Assembly: GCF_007671675.1 (NCBI RefSeq)
Contig: NZ_VCGW01000002.1
Span: 868,001 to 932,000 of the forward strand
DNA length: 64,000 nucleotides
Source: Marinobacter maritimus
GTDB lineage: Bacteria; Pseudomonadota; Gammaproteobacteria; Pseudomonadales; Oleiphilaceae
Reading direction: 5' to 3'
A model generated the notes under the pieces. That model saw only the letters and a list, made by a program, of their open reading frames with translations. It did no database searches and was not told where the DNA came from. Positions 46,303 to 56,697 of the stretch are shown here, piece by piece (the first letter of the stretch is position 1; each line of letters opens with the position of its first letter). The position numbers and the translations under genes were made by a program.

Positions 46303-47172
46303 TCAAAAAGCAATCTTCTCCCGACCACTGATCCCGAGATTCTTCCAGATGCTGATACTTGGCTCAGCCTGGTTCAGAGTATAAAAGTGCAACCCTGGCG
46401 CACCTGCTTTCAACAGCTTTTCACACATTTCTGTGATCACTTCTTCACCGAACTTCTTGATGCTTACAGTGTCGTCGCCATAGGCTTCAAGCTGCTTGCG
46501 AATCCAGCGCGGTATTTCCGCTCCGCACATGTCGGAGAAACGCACCAGGCTGGAGAAGTTCACGATGGGCATGATGCCCGGCACCACCGGAATAGTGACC
46601 CCGAGCTTTTCCAGCCGGTCGATGAAATAGAAGTAACTCTCCGGATTAAAGAAGTACTGGGTAATGGCGCTGTTGGCACCAGCCTCCACCTTGCGGGCGA
46701 AGTTCTTAAGATCTTCTTCAGCGTTGCGGGCCTGCGGATGAAACTCCGGGTAGGCCGCGACTTCCAGATTGAAGTGATCGCCGCTGTGCTCACGAATGAA
46801 TGCAACCAGCTCGTTGGCGTAACGCATCTCGCCGGATGCGCCCATACCGGAGGGCATGTCACCCCGGAGGGCGACAATCCGGTTGATGCCGTTCTCTTTA
46901 TACACGTCCAGCAGCTCCGCAATCTCCGCCCGCGTACCACCAACGCAGGAGAGGTGTGGGGCTGTGGAAATGCCCTGCTGGTGCAGGTTGAGCACGGTTT
47001 CGATGGTGCGGTCCCGGGTGGAACCGCCCGCGCCGAAGGTGACCGAGAAAAAATCCGGATTCACCCCGGCTAGCTGATCGCGTACCACCTGGAGTTTTTC
47101 CTTGCCCTGGTCTGTCTTGGGCGGGAAAAACTCAAAGCTGAAGCGGCGTTTGAACTGTTTCTGGGATTGCAT
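46303..47172 (-). CDS. metF: Methylenetetrahydrofolate reductase MetF
   Basis: A 289-residue flavoenzyme reducing 5,10-methylene-THF to 5-methyl-THF for methionine synthesis. It opens with FSFEFFPPKTDQGKEKL and has SVTFGAGGSTRDRT (43-56), HLSCVGGT, NRIVALRGDMP and PGIMPI, all MetF hallmarks. It lies 13 bp after ahcY on the same strand and closes a metK-ahcY-metF methyl-cycle unit. Confidence 0.97.
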   Translation of the reverse strand: MQSQKQFKRRFSFEFFPPKTDQGKEKLQVVRDQLAGVNPDFFSVTFGAGGSTRDRTIETVLNLHQQGISTAPHLSCVGGTRAEIAELLDVYKENGINRIVALRGDMPSGMGASGEMRYANELVAFIREHSGDHFNLEVAAYPEFHPQARNAEEDLKNFARKVEAGANSAITQYFFNPESYFYFIDRLEKLGVTIPVVPGIMPIVNFSSLVRFSDMCGAEIPRWIRKQLEAYGDDTVSIKKFGEEVITEMCEKLLKAGAPGLHFYTLNQAEPSISIWKNLGISGREKIAF

Positions 47173-47185
47173 CTTGTTTTTCCGA

Positions 47186-48559
47186 TCAGTACTTGTAGCT
47201 TTCTGGCTTGTACGGGCCTTCGACCGGTACGCCGATGTATTGCGCCTGCTCCGGAGTCATCTTGGTGATCACGCCACCAAAACCTTCCACCATGGCGCGG
47301 GCCACTTCCTCATCCAGGTGCTTCGGCAGAACCTGAACATACACACCCTTGGCGCGGGCATCTTCCGGCAGGTCTGCGAACTTGCGCTCAAACAGGTACA
47401 TCTGCGCCAGAACCTGGTTGGCAAAAGAGCCGTCCATGATCCGTGACGGGTGACCGGTGGCGTTGCCCAGGTTTACCAGGCGGCCTTCGGAAAGCAGGAT
47501 CAGGTGGTCGTTAGTGGCCTTGTCACGGTAGATCACGTGAACCTGGGGCTTAACCTCATCCCATTCCCAGTTCTTGCGCATGTAGGCAGTATCGATTTCG
47601 TTATCGAAGTGGCCGATGTTGCACACAACCGCGCCGTTTTTAAGGGCCTTGAGCATGTTTGCATCACACACGTTCATGTTGCCGGTGGTGGTCACCAGAA
47701 TGTCTGTGTTCTGCAGCAGAGCTTTATCTATGGCTGCTTCGGTGCCGGTATTCACGCCGTTCAGGTATGGCGAAACCACTTCATAACCGTCCATGCATGC
47801 CTGCATGGCGCAGATGGGATCGGCTTCGGTTACTTTTACGATCATGCCTTCCTGGCGCAGGGAAGCGGCGGAACCTTTGCCCACATCGCCATAGCCGATG
47901 ACCAACGCTTTTTTACCGGCCATCAGGTGGTCGGTACCGCGCTTGATGGCATCGTTAAGGCTGTGGCGACAACCGTATTTGTTGTCGTTCTTTGCCTTGG
48001 TTACGGCATCGTTCACATTGATGGCAGGAACTTTCAGGTTGCCGTCGCGCAGCATTTCCTGCAGGCGGTGTACGCCGGTGGTGGTTTCTTCAGTCACACC
48101 GTGGCAGTTGGCCAGAATTTCCGGGTACTTCTCGTGGAGCAGGGCAGTCAGGTCGCCGCCGTCGTCCAGGATCATGTTGGGTTCCCAGCCTTCCACGTCA
48201 GCACCGACAGTGCGCTCAAGGCACCAGTCGTATTCTTCGTCGGTTTCGCCTTTCCAGGCAAACACAGGGATGTTCTGGGCAGCGATAGCGGCAGCCGCCT
48301 GATCCTGGGTCGAGAAGATGTTGCAGGATGACCAGCGAACATCAGCGCCCAGCTCGATCAGGGTTTCGATCAGCACGGCGGTCTGGATGGTCATGTGGAT
48401 GCAGCCCATGATGTTGGCGCCTTTCAGCGGCTGCTCCGTTTTGTACTTGTCACGCAGAGCCATCAGGGCAGGCATCTCGCCTTCAGCAATATTGATTTCT
48501 TTGCGACCCCAGCCTGCCAGGGAAATATCGCGGACTTTGAAGTCTTCGAAATTGCTCAT
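47186..48559 (-). CDS. ahcY: S-adenosylhomocysteine hydrolase AhcY
   Basis: A 457-residue NAD-dependent enzyme splitting SAH to adenosine and homocysteine. Visible marks are [16 protein letters not shown], the NAD motif [12 protein letters not shown], and the C-terminal PYKPESYKY ending with the family's KxxxYRY-like tail. It lies between metK and metF, with a 62-bp gap from metK. I saw no SAH riboswitch in that gap; control is more likely by the SahR-type regulator upstream of metK. Confidence 0.97.
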   Translation of the reverse strand: MSNFEDFKVRDISLAGWGRKEINIAEGEMPALMALRDKYKTEQPLKGANIMGCIHMTIQTAVLIETLIELGADVRWSSCNIFSTQDQAAAAIAAQNIPVFAWKGETDEEYDWCLERTVGADVEGWEPNMILDDGGDLTALLHEKYPEILANCHGVTEETTTGVHRLQEMLRDGNLKVPAINVNDAVTKAKNDNKYGCRHSLNDAIKRGTDHLMAGKKALVIGYGDVGKGSAASLRQEGMIVKVTEADPICAMQACMDGYEVVSPYLNGVNTGTEAAIDKALLQNTDILVTTTGNMNVCDANMLKALKNGAVVCNIGHFDNEIDTAYMRKNWEWDEVKPQVHVIYRDKATNDHLILLSEGRLVNLGNATGHPSRIMDGSFANQVLAQMYLFERKFADLPEDARAKGVYVQVLPKHLDEEVARAMVEGFGGVITKMTPEQAQYIGVPVEGPYKPESYKY

Positions 48560-48621
48560 TCTGGTGTTCTCCAGTCAGTTCTGTTTTGGCGATTGAAATC
48601 ATCAATACGCCCGAAAATCAT

Positions 48622-49812
48622 TTAGATGCCTGCGGCGTCTTTAAGAGCGTCTGCGCGGTCAGTCTTCTCCCAAGGGAAGGTGGTGAAGGTCTTGCCGCCA
48701 ACGGTTATCTCTTGTGGCTCACGGCCGAAGTGACCATAGGCTGCTGTGGCCCGGTACATCGGGTGCAGCAGATCGAGCATGTTGGTGATCGCATACGGGC
48801 GCAGGTCGAAGTGCTGGCGTACCAGTTCTGCGATCTTGTCGTCGCCGATTTTGCCGGTGCCGAAGGTGTTTATGGAGATGGACGTTGGTTGTGCCACGCC
48901 GATGGCGTAGGAAACCTGAATCTCGCACTTGTCGGCCAGGCCGGCAGCGACAATATTTTTGGCAACGTAGCGGCCGGCGTAAGCGGCAGAACGGTCGACC
49001 TTTGAGGGGTCTTTGCCGGAGAAGGCGCCGCCGCCGTGGCGGGCCATGCCGCCGTATGTGTCCACGATGATCTTGCGGCCGGTGAGGCCACAGTCGCCAA
49101 CCGGGCCACCGATAACAAATTTGCCGGTGGGGTTGATGTGGTACTGGGTGCCTTTGTGCAACAGCTCAGGCGGCAGCACGTTTTTCACAACCAGTTCCAT
49201 GACCGCTTCTTTCAGATCTTCCTGGGTAACGTCGGGGTCGTGCTGGGTTGAGAGAACGACAGCATCAATACCCACAACCTTGCCGTTTTCATAGCGGCAG
49301 GTTACCTGGCTTTTCGCGTCCGGGCGCAGCCATGGCAGTATGCCGTTTTTGCGGGCTTCGGCCTGGCGTTCCATCAAACGGTGGGCGAAGGTGATCGGCG
49401 CAGGCATCAGCACTTCGGTTTCGTTGCTGGCATAGCCGAACATCAAACCTTGGTCGCCGGCGCCCTGGTCTTCCGGCTTCTGGCGATCAACGCCTTGGGC
49501 GATATCCACCGATTGTTTGCCGATGATGTTGATGATGCCGCAGGTGTCGGCGTCGAAGCCCACGTCTGAGGAGGTGTAGCCAATGTCTTTGATCACACCG
49601 CGAACCAGATCTTCCAGATCCACCCAGGCGCTGGTGGTGATTTCACCGCCAACGATGGCAACCCCGGTTTTTACCATGGTTTCGCAAGCCACACGGGCGT
49701 GCGGGTCTTCCGTCAGGATGGAATCCAGAACGGCGTCGGAGATCTGATCAGCCAGTTTGTCCGGGTGGCCTTCAGAGACCGATTCGGAGGTGAAGACGTT
49801 GTAGTCAGACAT
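48622..49812 (-). CDS. metK: S-adenosylmethionine synthetase MetK
   Basis: A 396-residue enzyme making SAM from ATP and methionine. The ATP and metal motifs [18 protein letters not shown] (about 12-29), [10 protein letters not shown] and [19 protein letters not shown] are present (each a known MetK signature). It heads the metK-ahcY-metF unit. A 20-bp palindrome (49880-49899) lies 68 bp upstream and matches the one before the regulator gene. Confidence 0.98.
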   Translation of the reverse strand: MSDYNVFTSESVSEGHPDKLADQISDAVLDSILTEDPHARVACETMVKTGVAIVGGEITTSAWVDLEDLVRGVIKDIGYTSSDVGFDADTCGIINIIGKQSVDIAQGVDRQKPEDQGAGDQGLMFGYASNETEVLMPAPITFAHRLMERQAEARKNGILPWLRPDAKSQVTCRYENGKVVGIDAVVLSTQHDPDVTQEDLKEAVMELVVKNVLPPELLHKGTQYHINPTGKFVIGGPVGDCGLTGRKIIVDTYGGMARHGGGAFSGKDPSKVDRSAAYAGRYVAKNIVAAGLADKCEIQVSYAIGVAQPTSISINTFGTGKIGDDKIAELVRQHFDLRPYAITNMLDLLHPMYRATAAYGHFGREPQEITVGGKTFTTFPWEKTDRADALKDAAGI

Positions 49813-49879
49813 AAGTTTGCTCCTCTGTGAGCGTTTCGAAATCGTGTCGTTTAATGTGTAAGTAATACTACCTACAACA

Positions 49880-49899
49880 ATATCAAAGTTATTTGATAT
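49880..49899. promoter_or_regulatory. Palindromic operator upstream of metK (SahR-type)
   Basis: ATATCAAAGTTATTTGATAT has perfect 8-bp arms around a 4-nt spacer. It is nearly identical (18 of 20) to the palindrome in front of the adjacent ArsR-methyltransferase regulator, so both are probably bound by that regulator. Confidence 0.8.
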
Positions 49900-49928
49900 G
49901 CCCTGCGAAGGGCTGGTATCTCAGGGTT

Positions 49929-50936
49929 CTATTGCCTCAGCGGTAACTGGGTTTTCCAGAACTCCCTAACCTGAATCTGGAAGCCGTTACGCAAGCCGAT
50001 AAATAGCTGCTCACCCGCCTTCAGGCCCGCCGCTGCGGCCCAGGCGGTGAGCTCTTCCGGCTCGAAACCCAGCCACAGATCGCCGCAATTCTCTTTTGCC
50101 CAATTCTGGTCGTGCCGGCACAGGTCACTAACCATCAGGCAGCCTCCGTTATTCATCAGTGCTGCCGCATCCAGAAAAATGTCCGCCGGGCTAGGTACGT
50201 GGTGCAACACCATATTGACCACCACAAGGTCAAACGCATCGCCGCGGGCAAGCAAGGTGTCGGTTACACCCTCTATCAGATCAACATTATTAAGGCGCTC
50301 GTCTATGCAGGTGCGCGTTGCCTTGGCGAGCATGTCCCGGCTGTTATCCAGGGCGACAACGTGTTCGCTAAGTTCGGAAAGAATCGGCAAAAAGCCGCCC
50401 TCGCCGGGGCCAATTTCCAGAGTGGTTTGCCACTGACGCTTGCGTGTCCGTTTGCGGATCATGTCTGCCACGGGCACCGCGTATAAATCGAAGGCCGCAA
50501 TCAGTTCCTGCTGCTCCCGAAACTGCTCTGAATGCCGGGAGAAAAACGCTTGCGACTGATCTGCACGCTGGTTACGGATGGATTCAATCTTTTCCTGCAG
50601 GTGCACGGGTAAAGGCGCGCGATCCACAGCTTCAAAAATCTGGCGAATGGTCAGATCCGTTGGCTTGTCGTTATCCAGGTGCAGCGGGCGACGATAAAAA
50701 ATCGCGTTGCCTTCACGTTGCGGCTCTACCAGCCCGGCCTTGTGCATCACCTTCAAGTGATGGCTCATGCCCGACTGGCGCATGTCGAACAACTGGCTCA
50801 GTTCCAGCACGCCAAACGTATCTCGCCGCAGCACACGCAGTATCTCCAGGCGCAACGGGTCGCCGCTTGCCTTGAAGATCGGGGCAAGGACGTCCACGGA
50901 GGATATGGGGTTAGCGTGTGCGTTCAAACTTGTCAT
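49929..50936 (-). CDS. sahR: ArsR-family regulator fused to a SAM-dependent methyltransferase domain (SahR-like)
   Basis: A 335-residue protein. The N-terminal winged helix (about 18-85) has the ArsR pattern FKASGDPLRLEILRVL and MSHHLKVMHKAGLV without the metal-site cysteines. A methyltransferase domain follows with SAM/SAH motif EIGPGEGG (174-181) and VVNMVLHHVPSPADI. This architecture is that of SahR, a sensor of S-adenosylhomocysteine controlling methyl-cycle genes in Proteobacteria. The neighbours metK, ahcY and metF and the shared palindromes fit well. The ATG at 50936 is chosen; an in-frame TTG at 50969 is possible. Confidence 0.85.
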   Translation of the reverse strand: MTSLNAHANPISSVDVLAPIFKASGDPLRLEILRVLRRDTFGVLELSQLFDMRQSGMSHHLKVMHKAGLVEPQREGNAIFYRRPLHLDNDKPTDLTIRQIFEAVDRAPLPVHLQEKIESIRNQRADQSQAFFSRHSEQFREQQELIAAFDLYAVPVADMIRKRTRKRQWQTTLEIGPGEGGFLPILSELSEHVVALDNSRDMLAKATRTCIDERLNNVDLIEGVTDTLLARGDAFDLVVVNMVLHHVPSPADIFLDAAALMNNGGCLMVSDLCRHDQNWAKENCGDLWLGFEPEELTAWAAAAGLKAGEQLFIGLRNGFQIQVREFWKTQLPLRQ

Positions 50937-50978
50937 GGTTGCGGAGTGTAAGGGGGTTGAGGTGTTCAATCAATAGCC

Positions 50979-50998
50979 ATATCAAAGTTTTTTGATAT
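50979..50998. promoter_or_regulatory. Palindromic operator upstream of the SahR-like gene
   Basis: ATATCAAAGTTTTTTGATAT, with perfect 8-bp arms around GTTT, lies 42 bp before the regulator start. It suggests autoregulation. The remaining 195 bp to tkt contain no gene. Confidence 0.8.
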
Positions 50999-51193
50999 AG
51001 ATTTATCATTCTTTGAAATCAACCTCTTTCGGGAATCCCCGACAGGATATTCCCAAAGAAGCTGAATGCCGATTTGCCCCGGCACACCCTAATCGGCGAA
51101 AATACGCGCCATATTTTTGAGCGGCTTTCTATTGCCCGTTAAAAACGCCCGGTTACCTTCCTATTTCCTTGAAAAGACACTGGAGAAACGTCA

Positions 51194-53194
51194 ATGCCCT
51201 CTCGTAAAGATCTCGCCAACGCCGTTCGCGCGCTGAGCATGGATGCGGTTCAGAAAGCCAAATCCGGCCACCCGGGTGCGCCCATGGGCATGGCGGATAT
51301 CGCCGAGGTTCTGTGGAATGAGTATTTGAGCCACAACCCGGCTAATCCACAGTGGGCCAACCGCGACCGTTTCGTGCTCTCCAACGGCCATGGCTCCATG
51401 CTGCAGTATTCGCTGCTGCACCTGAGCGGTTACGACGTTTCCATTGACGACATCAAAAACTTCCGCCAACTGCACTCGAAAACCCCGGGCCACCCGGAAT
51501 ACGGCTACACCCCGGGCGTAGAAACCACTACTGGCCCACTGGGGCAAGGCCTGGCTAACGCTGTGGGTTTTGCACTGGCTGAGAAAACCCTGGCAGCTCA
51601 GTTCAACCGCCCGGGCCATAACGTTGTTGACCACTACACCTATACCTTTGTAGGCGATGGCTGCCTGATGGAAGGTATTTCCCACGAAGTGGCCTCGCTG
51701 GCGGGTACTCTGGGTCTGGGCAAATTGATCTGTATCTACGATGACAATGGCATCTCCATTGATGGCAAAGTAGACGGCTGGTTCACCGACAACACCCCGC
51801 AGCGTTTTGCTGCCTACGGTTGGCAGGTGCTTGCCGGCGTTGACGGCCACGACGCCCAAGCCATCAGCTCTGCGCTGGAAGTGGCTCGCACCACCACTGA
51901 CAGGCCAACGCTGATCTGCTGCAAAACCGTGATTGGTTTTGGTTCGCCCAACAAGCAGGGCAGCGAATCTGCCCACGGCGCACCGCTGGGTGATGATGAA
52001 ATCGCACTGACCCGCAAAGCACTGGGTTGGGCGCACGGCCCGTTTGAGATTCCGACCGACATTTACCAGGCCTGGAATGCCAAAGAAAAAGGCGCCAGTG
52101 AAGAAAACGCCTGGAACGAAACCTTCGCTGCGTATGAAAAAGCCGAGCCGGAACTGGCTGCCGAACTGAAGCGCCGCATGGCCGGTGATCTGCCCGCCGA
52201 CTTCTCTGAGAAAGCCCAGGCTTACATTCAGGAATGTCAGGACAAGAGCGAGACCATCGCAAGCCGCAAGGCTTCCCTGAACTCCCTGAATGCCTATGGC
52301 CCGATGCTGCCGGAACTGCTGGGTGGCTCTGCTGACCTGGCCGGCTCCAACCTCACCATCTGGAGCGGCACCAAAGGCGTCACCAAAGAAGACGCCAGCG
52401 GCAACTACATCTATTACGGTGTGCGCGAATTCGGCATGGCCGCCATCATGAACGGCATCGCCCTGCACGGCGGTTTCGTGCCGTACGGCGCGACCTTCCT
52501 GATCTTCATGGAATACTGCCGCAACGCCGTGCGCATGGCCGCACTGATGAAGCAGCGCTCCATCTTCGTGTTTACCCACGATTCCATCGGCCTTGGCGAA
52601 GACGGCCCGACTCACCAGCCGGTCGAGCAGCTCGCAAGCTTGCGTACTACCCCGAACATGAGCACCTGGCGCCCGGCCGACGCAGTAGAATCTGCGGTGG
52701 CCTGGAAGTCCGCACTTGAGCGCACAGACGGCCCAACCGCCCTGGTCTTCTCCCGTCAGAATCTGCCCGCTCAAACCCGTGATGCGCAGCAGTTGGCCGA
52801 CGTGGCCAAAGGTGGCTACGTGCTGACGGATAGCGAAGGTGAGCCAGATCTCATCCTGATTGCCACCGGTTCTGAAGTTGGCCTGGCGCAAGACACCGCA
52901 GCCAAGTTGCGAGAGCAGGGCAACAAGGTGCGGGTTGTATCCATGCCATCTACTGACGTATTCGATGCCCAGAGCGCTGAGTACAAGCAACAGGTGTTGC
53001 CAATAGAAGTCACTAACCGCATTGCCATCGAAGCCGCGATTGCTGACTACTGGTACAAGTACGTGGGCCTGGACGGGCGCGTTGTGGGTATGACCACCTT
53101 CGGTGAATCTGCGCCTGCTGGCGAACTGTTCAAAGAGTTCGGCTTTACCGTGGAGAACGTGCTGGAAGTGGCCTCGGAGCTACTGGACGCCTGA
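51194..53194 (+). CDS. tkt: Transketolase
   Basis: A 666-residue TPP enzyme of the pentose phosphate pathway. It begins [28 protein letters not shown] (core SGHPGAPMG), has the TPP/Mg motif [13 protein letters not shown], and late [25 protein letters not shown], each diagnostic. Length is normal. Its stop codon overlaps the epd start by one base (TGATG). First gene of a tkt-epd-pgk-fba cluster with codon use typical of highly expressed genes. Confidence 0.98.
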   Translation: MPSRKDLANAVRALSMDAVQKAKSGHPGAPMGMADIAEVLWNEYLSHNPANPQWANRDRFVLSNGHGSMLQYSLLHLSGYDVSIDDIKNFRQLHSKTPGHPEYGYTPGVETTTGPLGQGLANAVGFALAEKTLAAQFNRPGHNVVDHYTYTFVGDGCLMEGISHEVASLAGTLGLGKLICIYDDNGISIDGKVDGWFTDNTPQRFAAYGWQVLAGVDGHDAQAISSALEVARTTTDRPTLICCKTVIGFGSPNKQGSESAHGAPLGDDEIALTRKALGWAHGPFEIPTDIYQAWNAKEKGASEENAWNETFAAYEKAEPELAAELKRRMAGDLPADFSEKAQAYIQECQDKSETIASRKASLNSLNAYGPMLPELLGGSADLAGSNLTIWSGTKGVTKEDASGNYIYYGVREFGMAAIMNGIALHGGFVPYGATFLIFMEYCRNAVRMAALMKQRSIFVFTHDSIGLGEDGPTHQPVEQLASLRTTPNMSTWRPADAVESAVAWKSALERTDGPTALVFSRQNLPAQTRDAQQLADVAKGGYVLTDSEGEPDLILIATGSEVGLAQDTAAKLREQGNKVRVVSMPSTDVFDAQSAEYKQQVLPIEVTNRIAIEAAIADYWYKYVGLDGRVVGMTTFGESAPAGELFKEFGFTVENVLEVASELLDA

Positions 53195-54225
53195 TGACAG
53201 CCCACGCGCCCTATCGTATCGCTATCAACGGGTATGGCCGTATTGGCCAGTGCGTGTTGCGTGCTCTGTACGAAAACGGTTTTCGCGATCACCTGCAGGT
53301 GGTCGCGATTAACGAGCTTTCCGATATCGACACGATTGCACACCTGACCCGTTACGACTCCACCCATGGCCGGTTCTCCGGAAGCATTGCGGTAGAGGGG
53401 CGGGACCTGATCATCAACGGTGATCCTATCCGCGTGCTGCGCCATTCAGACCCGGCAGAACTGCCGTGGAAAGAACTGGGTATCGATCTGGTGCTGGAAT
53501 GCTCTGGCGCCTACTCGGATAGAGCAACAGCCGAACTGCACCTGCAGGCAGGCGCAAAACGGTTACTGTTTTCCCAGCCAGCAGAATCCGATGTCGACCG
53601 CACAGTGGTCTTCGGCATTAACGAGGCCGAGCTTTCGGAAGCAGACCGGATAGTGGCCGCAGGTTCCTGCACAACCAACTGCCTGGTGCCGGTGATTACC
53701 GTGCTCGATAAAGCCTTCGGTGTGGAGCAGGGCAGTACCACCACCATTCACGCCGCCATGAACGACCAGCCGGTGATCGATTCCTACCATCATCAGGATC
53801 TTCGCCTTACTCGCAGTGCACTCCACAACATAGTGCCGGTGGATACCGGGCTGGCGCGCGGCGTTGAACGGCTTCTGCCTCACATGGAAGGCCGCTTCAG
53901 CTCGGTAGCCCTGCGCGTACCCACCATGAACGTGTCCGCCATCGACATGGTGTTCAATGTGCGGCAAGCCACCGATGTGGCGTCTGTGAACCGTGTGATT
54001 AAGGAAGCGGCGAATGGCCCGTTAAAAGGCATTCTTGGCTACACCGACGAATTGTTGGCCAGCTCGGACTTCAACCACGATTCCCACTCCGGCGTAGTAG
54101 ACGGCGGCCAGACCCGGGTTACCCGGGGCACCATGGTGAAAGTACTGTGCTGGTTCGATAACGAATGGGGATTTGCGAGCCGCATGCTGGATGTAAGCCA
54201 GAGCTGGCTTCAGAAAGTGGGCTAG
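53194..54225 (+). CDS. epd: Erythrose-4-phosphate dehydrogenase (GAPDH family)
   Basis: A 343-residue NAD-dependent dehydrogenase with INGYGRIGQCVLRALYE at the N-terminus and the active-site Cys in SCTTNC, as in GAPDH; the catalytic His lies in TTTIHAAMND. The context tkt-epd-pgk-fba is the conserved arrangement of epd, which makes 4-phosphoerythronate for pyridoxal phosphate synthesis. A glycolytic/gluconeogenic GAPDH role cannot be ruled out. The start overlaps the tkt stop. Confidence 0.9.
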   Translation: MTAHAPYRIAINGYGRIGQCVLRALYENGFRDHLQVVAINELSDIDTIAHLTRYDSTHGRFSGSIAVEGRDLIINGDPIRVLRHSDPAELPWKELGIDLVLECSGAYSDRATAELHLQAGAKRLLFSQPAESDVDRTVVFGINEAELSEADRIVAAGSCTTNCLVPVITVLDKAFGVEQGSTTTIHAAMNDQPVIDSYHHQDLRLTRSALHNIVPVDTGLARGVERLLPHMEGRFSSVALRVPTMNVSAIDMVFNVRQATDVASVNRVIKEAANGPLKGILGYTDELLASSDFNHDSHSGVVDGGQTRVTRGTMVKVLCWFDNEWGFASRMLDVSQSWLQKVG

Positions 54226-54276
54226 CGCCGAACCCCGAACTCTTTGCCAATAACCCGAAACAACGGAAACCAGATC

Positions 54277-55437
54277 ATGGCCATCAAAAAAATGACCGAC
54301 CTGAACCTCGCCGGCAAGCGGGTTCTGATTCGCGAAGACCTCAACGTACCGGTAAAGAACGGCGTGATTTCCAGCGATGCCCGTATCCGCGCATCCCTGC
54401 CGACTATTAAGGCAGCCAAAGATGCCGGCGCCAAAGTCATGCTGATGTCTCACCTGGGCCGCCCGGAAGAAGGCGTGTACGACGAAGCCTCCTCCATGAA
54501 GCCGGTAGCTGAGCACCTCACCAAAGTGCTGGGCCAGGAAGTGCGCCTGATTAAGGATTACCTCGGCGGTGTTGAAGTGGCCGACGGCGAAGTGGTGCTG
54601 TTTGAGAACGTACGCTTCAACAAAGGCGAAAAGAAAGACGACGAGGCGCTGGCCAAGCAATACGCGGCCCTGTGCGACATCTACGTGATGGACGCCTTCG
54701 GCACAGCCCACCGCGCCCAGGCCTCAACCCACGGCGTTGCACGTTTGGCACCGGAAGCCTGTGCCGGCCCGCTGCTGGCAGCAGAATTGGAAGCCCTGGG
54801 CAAAGCCCTGGATAACCCGGCCAAGCCTGTCGTCGCCATTGTTGGTGGCGCCAAAGTCTCCACCAAGCTCGACGTGCTCAACGCCCTTGAAAAAGTGTGT
54901 GACCAGATTATCGTTGGCGGCGGCATCGCCAACACCTTCCTGGCCGCAGCCGGCCATCCGGTAGGCAAGTCCCTGTGCGAACACGACCTGCTGGATACAG
55001 CCAGAGACATCGCCTCCCGAGTTAACATCCCACTGCCGGTAGACGTAGTGGTTGCCAGCGAATTCGCAGAAGATGCCACCGCCACCATCCGGAACATCTC
55101 CGACGTTACCGAAGACGACATGATCCTCGACGTAGGCCCGGAAACCGCTGGCCAGTTCGCTGAACTGCTCAAGAGTGCTAAAACCATTTTGTGGAACGGC
55201 CCGGTAGGCGTATTCGAGTTCGAGCAGTTTGGCAACGGCACCAAAACCCTGGCCGAAGCCATCGCCGACAGCGACGCCTTCTCACTGGCCGGCGGCGGTG
55301 ACACAGTTGCTGCCGTTGACAAATACGGCATAGCTGACAAGATCTCCTATATTTCCACCGGCGGTGGTGCCTTCCTGGAGTTCGTGGAAGGTAAAGTGCT
55401 GCCAGCGGTTGCCGTACTGGAAGAACGCGGCGCCTAA
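54277..55437 (+). CDS. pgk: Phosphoglycerate kinase
   Basis: A 386-residue glycolytic kinase moving phosphate between 1,3-bisphosphoglycerate and ADP. It has [15 protein letters not shown] at the start, [11 protein letters not shown], and the nucleotide segments [13 protein letters not shown] and GGGDTVAAV with [15 protein letters not shown] at the end. The ATG at 54277 (MAIKKMTDL) is preferred; the frame extends upstream without a better start. It lies 51 bp after epd. Confidence 0.98.
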   Translation: MAIKKMTDLNLAGKRVLIREDLNVPVKNGVISSDARIRASLPTIKAAKDAGAKVMLMSHLGRPEEGVYDEASSMKPVAEHLTKVLGQEVRLIKDYLGGVEVADGEVVLFENVRFNKGEKKDDEALAKQYAALCDIYVMDAFGTAHRAQASTHGVARLAPEACAGPLLAAELEALGKALDNPAKPVVAIVGGAKVSTKLDVLNALEKVCDQIIVGGGIANTFLAAAGHPVGKSLCEHDLLDTARDIASRVNIPLPVDVVVASEFAEDATATIRNISDVTEDDMILDVGPETAGQFAELLKSAKTILWNGPVGVFEFEQFGNGTKTLAEAIADSDAFSLAGGGDTVAAVDKYGIADKISYISTGGGAFLEFVEGKVLPAVAVLEERGA

Positions 55438-55499
55438 GCATTCGTTCCAAAAAATTTTGAAACTGAAACTTTAAAAGCTAAAACCAAGGAGACAACCAA

Positions 55500-56564
55500 A
55501 TGGCCCTGATTTCGATGCGGCAAATGCTGGACCACGCCGCCGAGCATGGTTACGGTGTGCCAGCCTTTAACGTAAACAACCTGGAACAGATGCGCGCCAT
55601 CATGGAAGCCGCCGACAAAACCGACTCCCCGGTGATTGTTCAGGCCTCCGCCGGTGCCCGCAAATACGCCGGTGCTCCCTTTCTGCGCCACCTGATCCTC
55701 GCGGCCATTGAAGAGTGGCCACACATCCCGGTGGTAATGCACCAGGATCACGGCACCAGCCCGGCCATCTGCCAGCGCTCCATCCAGCTGGGCTTCAGCT
55801 CCGTCATGATGGACGGCTCCCTGGGCGAAGACGGTAAAACGCCCATGGACTACGAGTACAACGTAGACGTAACCCGTCGCACCGTAGAAATGGCCCACGC
55901 CTGTGGCGTATCCGTGGAAGGCGAGCTGGGTTGCCTGGGCTCCCTCGAAACCGGCCAAGCCGGTGAAGAAGACGGCATTGGCGCCGAAGGCACCCTGGAC
56001 ATGAGCCAGATGCTGACCGACCCGGAAGAAGCCGCAGACTTCGTGAAAAAGACCCACGTAGATGCCCTGGCCATCGCCATCGGCACCAGCCACGGCGCTT
56101 ACAAGTTCACCCGCCCGCCCACAGGCGACATCCTGGCCATTGAGCAGATCAAAGCCATCCACAAACGCATTCCCGACACCCACCTGGTAATGCACGGCTC
56201 CAGCTCAGTACCCCAGGAATGGCTGAAAGTCATCAACGAATACGGCGGCGAGATTCCCGAAACCTACGGTGTACCGGTTGAAGAAATCGTGGAAGGCATC
56301 AAACACGGTGTGCGTAAAGTAAACATCGACACCGACCTGCGCCTCGCCAGCACCGGTGCAGTACGTCGCTTCCTGGCCCAGAACCCCGCAGAGTTCGACC
56401 CGCGCAAATTCCTGCAAGCCACCATGGTAGCCATGACCGATATCTGCATCGCGCGCTATGAAGCGTTTGGTTGTGCTGGCAATGCGAGCAAGATCAAGCC
56501 GATCAATCTGGATCGTATGTTTGAGCGCTATGCGTCTGGTGAGCTGGACCCGAAAGTTAAGTAA
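55500..56564 (+). CDS. fba: Class II fructose-bisphosphate aldolase
   Basis: A 354-residue zinc-dependent aldolase of the Calvin-cycle subtype. Zinc-binding histidines appear in VMHQDHG (about 79-85), IGTSHGAYK and LVMHGSSS. The chain begins [27 protein letters not shown] (core [10 protein letters not shown]). It follows pgk by 62 bp, with an AAGGAG ribosome site, and closes the cluster; a hairpin follows the stop codon. Confidence 0.97.
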   Translation: MALISMRQMLDHAAEHGYGVPAFNVNNLEQMRAIMEAADKTDSPVIVQASAGARKYAGAPFLRHLILAAIEEWPHIPVVMHQDHGTSPAICQRSIQLGFSSVMMDGSLGEDGKTPMDYEYNVDVTRRTVEMAHACGVSVEGELGCLGSLETGQAGEEDGIGAEGTLDMSQMLTDPEEAADFVKKTHVDALAIAIGTSHGAYKFTRPPTGDILAIEQIKAIHKRIPDTHLVMHGSSSVPQEWLKVINEYGGEIPETYGVPVEEIVEGIKHGVRKVNIDTDLRLASTGAVRRFLAQNPAEFDPRKFLQATMVAMTDICIARYEAFGCAGNASKIKPINLDRMFERYASGELDPKVK

Positions 56565-56576
56565 AACTGCAGTACA

Positions 56577-56605
56577 ACAGCCCTGGGCGCCTTGCCCGGG
56601 GCTGT
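56577..56605 (+). terminator. Stem-loop after fba
   Basis: ACAGCCC (56577-56583) pairs with GGGCTGT (56599-56605), with inner GGGC/GCCC pairing, directly after the fba stop. The T content behind it is low, so termination may be partial. Confidence 0.55.
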
Positions 56606-56697
56606 GACTTCCCCTCCGAGCTCATTCCTCCATATTCTGCACGCCTACTTGGCTGCAAACAGGATTCGCCAGCGCACACTTTGAGGAAATTGGTAAT

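Noticed and set aside
48560..48621. SAH riboswitch before ahcY
   Set aside because: The gap to metK is only 62 bp and shows no stem or pseudoknot pattern; a protein-operator circuit explains control better.
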